Shown here: in pieces, positions 7,137 to 13,026 of the stretch
Layout of the letters: every line of letters starts with the position of its first letter
How positions within the stretch are numbered: position 1 is the first letter of the stretch
Source of the DNA: Ophiocordyceps camponoti-saundersi (nom. inval.)
Taxonomy: Eukaryota > Ascomycota > Sordariomycetes > Hypocreales > Ophiocordycipitaceae
Length of the DNA stretch: 13,026 nt
NCBI GenBank assembly: GCA_003339415.1
Contig: PDHQ01000644.1
Location: 1 to 13,026, forward strand
Reading direction: 5' to 3'
Position numbers and translations under genes: made by a program
Notes under the pieces: model-generated
Seen by the model: the letters and a program-made list of their open reading frames with translations, nothing else
The model's database searches: none
Told to the model about the DNA's origin: nothing

Positions 7137-9899
7137 CTACCCTCGTATATTAACCCTTAGCAGCTTTTAGGAAAAGAAGAAAGGGTTTAGGAACTATTTA
7201 ATTAAACTTTTTATAAGTCCCTAATAATTCCCTAGCTAAGGTAGGCGCTTATATTTCTTTCGGCGTCCCTATCTCCGCCGCTAAACTCCTCCCTAAGCGC
7301 GTGCCGTAATAAGTAATTAGCCCTTTTTCTTAGTAATAACTAACTTTTTCTTATAACTTAAATAAGGTACGTATAAGCGCGATAAAATAAAGGCGGAAAG
7401 GACTCTTCGTAAAGGAAATAATAAAAGAAACTTTAGTTACTTCTCCTTAGGGTTTAACCCTTAGATCTATTAACTCTAGCGTTCGCGCCGACCGCCCGCT
7501 AGTAGCATATCTCTCTTAGGTCCCTTCTCTTACTCCCGTCGTTACTTAATTAAATAATTATCGATAGCTTTATCGATCTTAGCTTATATACTAAGGTATA
7601 TAAGCCCTAAGGGCTATAAGCTAATAAAAAAACTAGTTTTTAGGATTATTAGGATTATCTTCGGTTCTTAAAGCTAGTCTCTAATAAGTGCGCGTCCGGT
7701 ATATATTATAATAAATCCGGCTATATTAAGTGCGATATGCCTTCCTTATCGTACACGTCCGTAACTCTTAGTTTAAGTTATATAATTCTTATAACGCTTA
7801 ACCCCTTTAACCTTAAAGCTAAGCGGGTCTAGGTTAATTAGTTCTTAGCCTATACTTATAGCTATAAGTCCTTTGCTAGGCTAAATTATAGGGTTCTTAC
7901 CTAAGGTAAAATAAGTAAAGCGTATTAATTTTAGCGTTCTTATATCTTTTTCCTCCCCTTTTCTTTTAAGGGCCGTCTTCTATAATATAGGGTTCTTAAT
8001 TAAATAGTCGCGCTTCGTTAACTTCTTCGTCCTCGCGCTACGCCTTAGAGAGAAAGCCGGCTATATCGGGGCCGGGTTTAATCTTATAGGTATTTTCTTC
8101 CCCGTAGTAAGTTTCTTAGGCTATAATATGCCCGTTAATTCCTAAGGGATTATTTTCTTTATCCTAGTCGTTTCCTCTCTAGTTATAGCGTTATTAGGCG
8201 CCTTAGTCGCCTTATCTTCCTTCCTCGTATTCTTTATAGCGCTCGTCTCTTATCTAACTCCTTTTAAAGTTAGGGGGTTTTTAGATCTAAGAGAAGATAA
8301 AAGGCTAGATATCGGAATTATTTAATTATTAGTTAGGCTTTTTATAGTCTTATCCTCGGGAAGGTCCTCGTCGTTTTCCTCCCTAACCTCTTCCTTATCT
8401 AAAGCCTTATTATCCCCGGCCCTTTCGCCCCTATTAAAATCGTTAATATCGATCCCTTATAGTTCTTCCCGATCTCCCTAAGGCTATCTTCTAACTCTAG
8501 TAACGCCTAAGTATAGTATTATAATATAGCTTTTTATTATAGAGTTATTAGTAAGGGTCTTAGGCGTGATAGTTCGGTATCTTTTAAGGATCCGGTAATA
8601 GGGGACGGTAGCCTCGGGGCATAGGCCCCTAAGCGTTATTAAGCTTACTTCTAGCTTTATTAAGAGATTTTCGCCGCCCTCCTAGTTCCTTAGTTTAAAT
8701 CTATAACTATTTCCTAAAAAGTTAAACTATTCCGATTTTCGGATACCTAGTTTATTCGCCCTAATAGCATATAGGTTACTAGTTATCCGAGCGATTAATT
8801 TATCGTAGTTATTGCCGTCGCTATCCTTAGTTCGTATAGCCTAGTCTCGTAAGAGAATACGGGAATCCGGGGGGGTTTCGAGATCTTCTCTAAACTATTT
8901 AACGCTTAATCCTCGCTTATTCGATAAGCTATTAATATATACGTTAAGTTTAAAACCGATAAAGCTACGGGCTTAGTATTATAGTATAGAAAAGGCTAAG
9001 TATCTATATTCGTACTCTCCTTTCTATCGCGTCCTAGGAATAATAATAAAATTAAAGGGGCAGTCCCCCTAAAACTCGCTTAAGATATCTCTCTATACGG
9101 CTATTACCTTTTTCGATTAAGGCACTCGCCCCGGCTTTATTAAGTCGAAAAAATAAAGTACTTAAGCTTACTAATCTTAAAAGAAGCTGCTCTAATAATA
9201 CCTAATATCGGTCCTATCCGCTTTAAAATTAACTATACTACTTAGAAAAGGGTAACTATTTACTTCTTACTTAAGGTTAAACTTAGGCATAATATAATAG
9301 ATTTTCTTCTTAAATAGCACGTTAGTAGTCTCGTTTACGGTAATAGGTATCGTAATTACTATAAAAATCGTAAATAGGTGCACTTTATCTTAGATTCCCC
9401 TATTTAAGATTTTTATTATAGCTCCTAGCTTAAAGCTAGTTACTTATAGTTATCTCTCTATTTTAAAAATAAAACGCCCTATATTATCTACGTAGCTATT
9501 TTAATCTTAGATATTATTAAATAGGATAACGTTAGCGATCTCTTCGCTAGCTTAAAATATATATAAGTATTTAATTATATCTATAAAAAGCTTAACGCGT
9601 TCTTTCGGCTAAACTATTCGTCTTATAAACTAAGGGGGCTATTTATACTCGAGGGTTCGCGCGAGCTTAGGAGTTACCGCTAAGAAAAGGAGATTAGGCG
9701 ACGTAGGCCCTATTATTACTCTACTATAAAGTATTACTATAGTAGTAAACTTATTATTTCGTTCGCTAAAAAATAGCCCTTTTAGTTTAAAATCTACTTC
9801 CTTACTAAGCTTATAATTTAGGTCTGCTAAATCTATAATATATTTTAGTTATAATAATAATACGCTAAGTATAGCTTAGTTATTAAATAAATAGTTAGT
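7137..9899 (-). pseudogene. Large RIP-killed gene, 921-codon frame, unrecognised
   Basis: One minus-strand frame can be followed without a frameshift from 9899 to 7137. About one codon in twenty is a stop; all those I saw are TAA or TAG, which CAA, CAG or TGG would become. It has stop-free runs of 69 codons (9642-9848), 65 codons (8487-8681) and 44 codons. A likely start is the ATA at 9872-9870, probably a former ATG. In order it shows a hydrophobic and charged N-terminal third (LNYKLSKEVDFKLKG), a middle with RILKRYRTITPKTLT, an acidic linker (KEEVREENDEDLPEDK) and basic C-terminal parts (LRRSARTKKLTKRDY, NYLIKQRREQEKGPKRD). The charge pattern suggests a nucleic-acid-binding protein, perhaps from a transposon, but no family motif is certain. 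Confidence 0.5.
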
Positions 9900-10172
9900 T
9901 TAAAGGAAAAAGAGGGTGCGCGTGGGAAAAGAGGAAAAACGCGTTACCTTATTTTATTATTATTCGCTACCTTAGTTTTTAAGCTTACTACTCTATACTT
10001 CGGTTAATACTACGATATCGCGAAGGGAAGAGCGGGGAGGGCTCTTTCCTAATTAGGAATAAATAGTTATTAGCTCGCTATTTATATCGCCTTTATCCTC
10101 TCCCTTTCTTTTTTTTCTTTCTTTACCTACTTAACCTAAACGCGTTAATAGTAATAAGAATCTTTAATCGCG
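9900..10172. promoter_or_regulatory. Shared divergent promoter region
   Basis: Lies between the starts of the two large decayed genes, which point away from each other. On the plus strand it has a TTTATAT motif near 10080 and a CT-rich tract (10091-10128), then the inferred start at 10173, the usual layout of a fungal promoter. It also carries the 14-bp palindrome at 10046-10059. The purine-rich stretch at 9903-9940 would be a pyrimidine tract on the minus strand, but it lies a little upstream of the minus-strand gene. Activity is inferred only. Confidence 0.4.
10046..10059. repeat. 14-bp perfect palindrome TTCCTAATTAGGAA
   Basis: Exact self-complement within the intergenic region between the divergent decayed genes. 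Its position fits a binding site for a dimeric regulator serving both genes, but nothing else supports this. Confidence 0.7.
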
Positions 10173-11894
10173 ATAGCGCCTAAGTTAATAGAAAAGGAGA
10201 TAATCGAGGAGAAAAAGAAACGTCTCCCTAATATTTATAACCTTATCTTACGTAAGTTAGATACTAAAGATATAAGCGTCCTATTAAGCCTAGGCTAGCA
10301 AGGCTATATAGCGCTAAAGACTCTTCCTTACCCTAAATATATACGCGTAAGTATTTTAATTAAATAGTTCCGGATATTAAGACTAATTTTCTCTGCTTAG
10401 ATTTACGCTTACCTTAAGATTTAGTATAAGGGAGGCGTTAACGTCGGGCATTTTAGCGTTCTTATATTTATTAAGATAGCTTTCCGCGAGAAGGTTCCTT
10501 AGGAAGCCCCGGCTTTTATTAAGATAGAAATAGGTACTACGTTTCCTCTTAAGTTCTTTCTTTATTACTTTATTAGGGCTAGAGAGAGAGAGTATTAGGA
10601 GAAGACGCTAGGGGAACCCCGAGTTACTTATATCCTAACTAAGATCGCGCACTTAGAGGGCTCCTTCTTTAACTATTTAATCTAAGGGAAACGCCCTAAA
10701 TACTATAAGGCTTTTCTTATCTTAATCTTTAGTTAACGTAACTTAAGGTTATATACCTATTACTTACGATTATAAATAATAACTATTACCTACTACGGGG
10801 AATATATATTAACGCTATTTTATAAGTGCGTTTCGATATATAGCTAAGGGGGTTATAGTTATTCTAATTATATTTAGAATAATACTAGGGCGGCTACTTA
10901 TAATTAGCGTTAGCACTCTAAGTACGCTTATAGGGCAGAGATTAGTAAGGCCTTATAGATAGTAAGTTACTTTATTAGTAGCTAAGATATTTTTACTAAC
11001 TTTATCGTATACGAGGACTATCTAAATCCTTAAGTTACGCCTTGCTTAATTAAGGATATACCGAATCCGTTCCTAGATAATAGTCTAGAGCCTAGAGAGG
11101 GTAATAAGTAGCTTAATATTAAGAAGCGGGCTCGAAAAGTCCTCGAATTAGAGTAAAGTAATTTATTATAGGTATAAGGGTCCGGTAAAGAAGTTAAAAT
11201 AAAGAAGAGTTATCGTACCTTCGTTTAAGTATACTATTTAAACTAAAATACCTTCCCTTTCCTCCCCGTAGATATTAAGTAAGAAAGGTTACGGGTATTT
11301 AAAGCCTATATAATAACTATAAGACGGCTCTAATATAAAGGGCTTTCTCTGCTTTAGTAATCTAAAGGAGCTAAACCTTAAGGGTGGTTTTTTTAGCTTA
11401 GTCTAAGTATTAAGGAGACCGTCCCTAATAACTACTTTATTAGTTCGGTTACTAGGAGATATATAACTCCTTAAAACTATTTAATTAAGGGTTCTAATAC
11501 TTAAAACCTAATTCTTATTTAATTCGGCGTTAAATTCCTCCCTAGCTAGGAGGGTGGTAGTTTTAACGGAGGGGGGTACTTTCCCTTATAGAAGCTAGTT
11601 ATCTAAGTTAGAGGACCACTATCTATCTTCTACTTAATAGAACTTTTTAAGATAATCCCTAAAAACTGTTCTTTTAAGGTTAATCTTATCTAATATTTTT
11701 AAAAGCACGGAACTATATCGGCATACTATTAGCTTACCGGCGTATATAATTATAAAAATAAGGGATTTAAATTTATTATTTGCTTTATCCTATACTTACG
11801 GTATATTAGCTTAAGAAACCGAAATCCGGATAACGCTAGCTATTATACCTTCGTTAATACCCCTTCTTTAAAGTTCTGCGATAGTCCGTTTTAG
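10173..11894 (+). pseudogene. Large RIP-killed gene, 574-codon frame, unrecognised
   Basis: A plus-strand frame continuous from the ATA at 10173 (context ATAGCG, probably former ATGGCG) to a TAG at 11892-11894. In-frame stops are all TAA/TAG. Stop-free runs include the first 41 codons, a run of about 30 codons near 10504-10600, and one of about 50 codons at the end. The N-terminus is charged (APKLIEKEIIEEKKKRLPN), followed by segments such as YKGGVNVGHFSVLIFIK and EAPAFIKIEIGTTFPLKF, then a basic linker (KKRARKVLELE). A CT-rich tract lies just upstream. The end overlaps repeat-gene copy 2 by about 47 bp, so the true C-terminus may have been lost there. The minus strand of 11640-11850 is also locally open. 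No family is recognised. Confidence 0.45.
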
Positions 11895-12540
11895 GGTAGC
11901 TAATAAACTTAATAAACTAGAATAGGTCTAAGGACGATTTCTTAGTATATCTTGTCTCTTATAGCGTAATTAGCTAAGTAGATAATAAACCTAAAGATAA
12001 ATTTGCTAACGGTATCTTAGTTAATAGCCGCTATATTTCTTCTATAGCTAGCAATATTCTCCCTTAGCTATTAGAAAGAGATTAATTAGCTATTATTATC
12101 CTTAGCTAATAAGAATTCTACTTACTTCGACTTTATATATTTTTTATATCCTCAGCTTAGTCTATAATAACTCTCTATTACTTCTTCTATAAGAGAAATC
12201 TTAAATTATCCTTTAGTTCCTTTACGAAGGTTTTATAGTTATGCTTATATTCCTTCGTAAGCTTAATTATAAACTTATTACCCGGATAGCTCTAAAGTAG
12301 CTCCTTATATATCGTAATATTTTTAGGAGTTCCTATATTTAGATACGATTTATAAAATACTATTATAGAACGTATTATAGTATAATATCTATATATAAGC
12401 TAAGAGACGTATAGTCTTAGTTATTATATTACTTAACCGTCTAGGTAAATTTATCCGAATAATGCTTTTATATTTTTTATATTTACCTATTTGCCGCGCT
12501 AGCATTTAGTACTAAGTAGTAATACTAGCGTAATAGAAAC
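11848..12540 (-). pseudogene. Decayed repeat gene, copy 2 (uninterrupted)
   Basis: Collinear homologue of 4348-6010 without the 994-bp insertion; both ends are clear (CCTTCGTTAATAC on the left and TAGAAAC on the right). Minus-strand translation conserves TKTIRLLAYI and QGATLELSG with copy 1 and, further on, a segment such as SLLATLKRTIAEL against SLLATLYRTIAEL. In-frame stops are TAA/TAG. One extra base near 12450 and about 10 extra bases near 12250, compared with copy 1, break the frame. Like copy 1 it has a 36-bp-family array immediately beyond its right (upstream) end. The family is not recognised. Confidence 0.45.
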
Positions 12541-12880
12541 TTATTAACTACTTATCTTATCCCTTAGGGGATAAACCTATTAACTGCTTATCTTATCTAC
12601 TAAGGGATAAACCTCTTAAATACTATTCTTCTCCCCTAAGGGATAAACTTATTAAATGCTATTCTTATCCTCTAAGGTATAAAACCGTTAACTGCTATTC
12701 TTATCCCCTAAGGGATAAACTTATTAAATACTATTCTTCTCCCCTAAGGAATAAAACCGTTAACTGCTATTCTTATCTTATAAGGTATAAACTTATTAAC
12801 TACTATTCTTAGGATAAACCCGTTTACTGCTCTTCTTATCCCCTAGTAAATAAACCTGTTACCGTTTACTGCTTTTTTAC
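12541..12880. repeat. 36-bp minisatellite array, about 9 units, with a 72-bp dimer pattern
   Basis: Units of the same family and orientation as 1-576, with boundaries at 12567, 12603, 12639, 12675, 12711, 12747 and 12783 (36 bp each). One shortened unit follows (9 bp lost near 12810), then another 36-bp step to 12846. From 12639 on, units alternate between an AACTTATTAAAT type and an AAACCGTTAACTG type, so the real period is 72 bp. Confidence 0.93.
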
Positions 12881-12899
12881 ACCTATTAAACTAGTTATA

Positions 12900-12916
12900 C
12901 TAGATAAGTTATCTAG
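12900..12916. promoter_or_regulatory. 17-bp palindrome with paired GATA sites
   Basis: CTAGATAAGTTATCTAG is a perfect palindrome around a central G. It places two GATAA motifs, the core bound by fungal GATA-type zinc-finger regulators, in inverted orientation 7 bp before a TATAAAA box. Binding is an inference from the motif and position. Confidence 0.45.
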
Positions 12917-12922
12917 GTAGGG

Positions 12923-13000
12923 TATAAAACGCCCTCTTCTCTTCCTCTCTCTCTCTTCTTCTTCCTTCTTCCTTTATCCTCTTCCTCTTTTTTTTTTCTT
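12923..13000 (+). promoter_or_regulatory. TATAAAA box followed by a long CT tract
   Basis: TATAAAA at 12923-12929 is followed within a few bases by about 70 bp of almost pure pyrimidine (12931-13000). This is a typical fungal core-promoter arrangement and would drive a plus-strand transcript starting at or beyond the right edge of the window. No start codon follows within the window. Confidence 0.5.
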
Positions 13001-13007
13001 ATATAGA

Positions 13008-13026
13008 TTCTTTTATAAGAAAAGAA
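13008..13026. repeat. Inverted repeat at the window end
   Basis: TTCTTTT (13008-13014) and AAAAGAA (13020-13026) are exact inverses around ATAAG. It follows the CT tract and is cut off by the window edge, so it may extend further. Confidence 0.6.

Noticed and set aside
7790..8100. Copia-type retrotransposon polyprotein, suggested by the LRRSARTKKLTKRDY stretch
   Set aside because: A basic linker of this kind is reminiscent of copia polyproteins, but no integrase or reverse-transcriptase catalytic motif could be found in the right order, so I left the family open.

Overview
The window looks like a heavily mutated, gene-poor repeat region of a filamentous fungus, most likely an ascomycete. CpA and its complement TpG are almost absent while TpA is very abundant and CpG is still common. 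This is the footprint of repeat-induced point mutation (RIP), which turns CpA into TpA. ATG (to ATA), CAA/CAG (to TAA/TAG) and TGG (to TAG or TAA) are destroyed throughout, so the longest intact ATG-started frame I can support is only 61 codons. No rRNA, tRNA or intact conserved gene is visible, and the species cannot be named from the sequence.

Layout. Bases 1-576 are sixteen exact-length 36-bp minisatellite units. Bases 577-1896 hold five copies of a compound repeat (basic length 274 bp: about 200 bp of unique sequence plus 36-bp units). Its tail grades into a 31-bp minisatellite of six units (1897-2082). Bases 2083-3336 are AT-rich with no recognisable gene. A duplicated block of about 115 bp follows (3337-3453 and 4050-4160). 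Next comes a decayed minus-strand gene copy (4137-6010) split by a 994-bp insertion (4639-5632). A degenerate 36-bp-family array lies just upstream of it (6011-6398). Bases 6607-11894 hold traces of larger dead genes: a weak plus-strand frame (6607-7095), a 921-codon minus-strand frame (7137-9899) and a 574-codon plus-strand frame (10173-11894). The last two diverge from a pyrimidine-rich intergenic stretch that looks like a promoter. A second copy of the minus-strand repeat gene (11848-12540) is again followed by a 36-bp array (12541-12880). The window ends with a promoter-like segment: a 17-bp GATA palindrome, a TATAAAA box and a long CT tract.

How the parts relate. The repeat gene and the 36-bp array occur together twice in the same order and orientation, so they probably travel or amplify as one unit. 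The insertion is present in one copy and absent from the other. The large divergent frames have stop codons that are all TAA/TAG, with stop-free runs of 44-69 codons, as expected of real genes killed by RIP. I could not assign any of them to a protein family. Reading-frame calls in RIP-mutated DNA are tentative, because other frames also contain local open runs.
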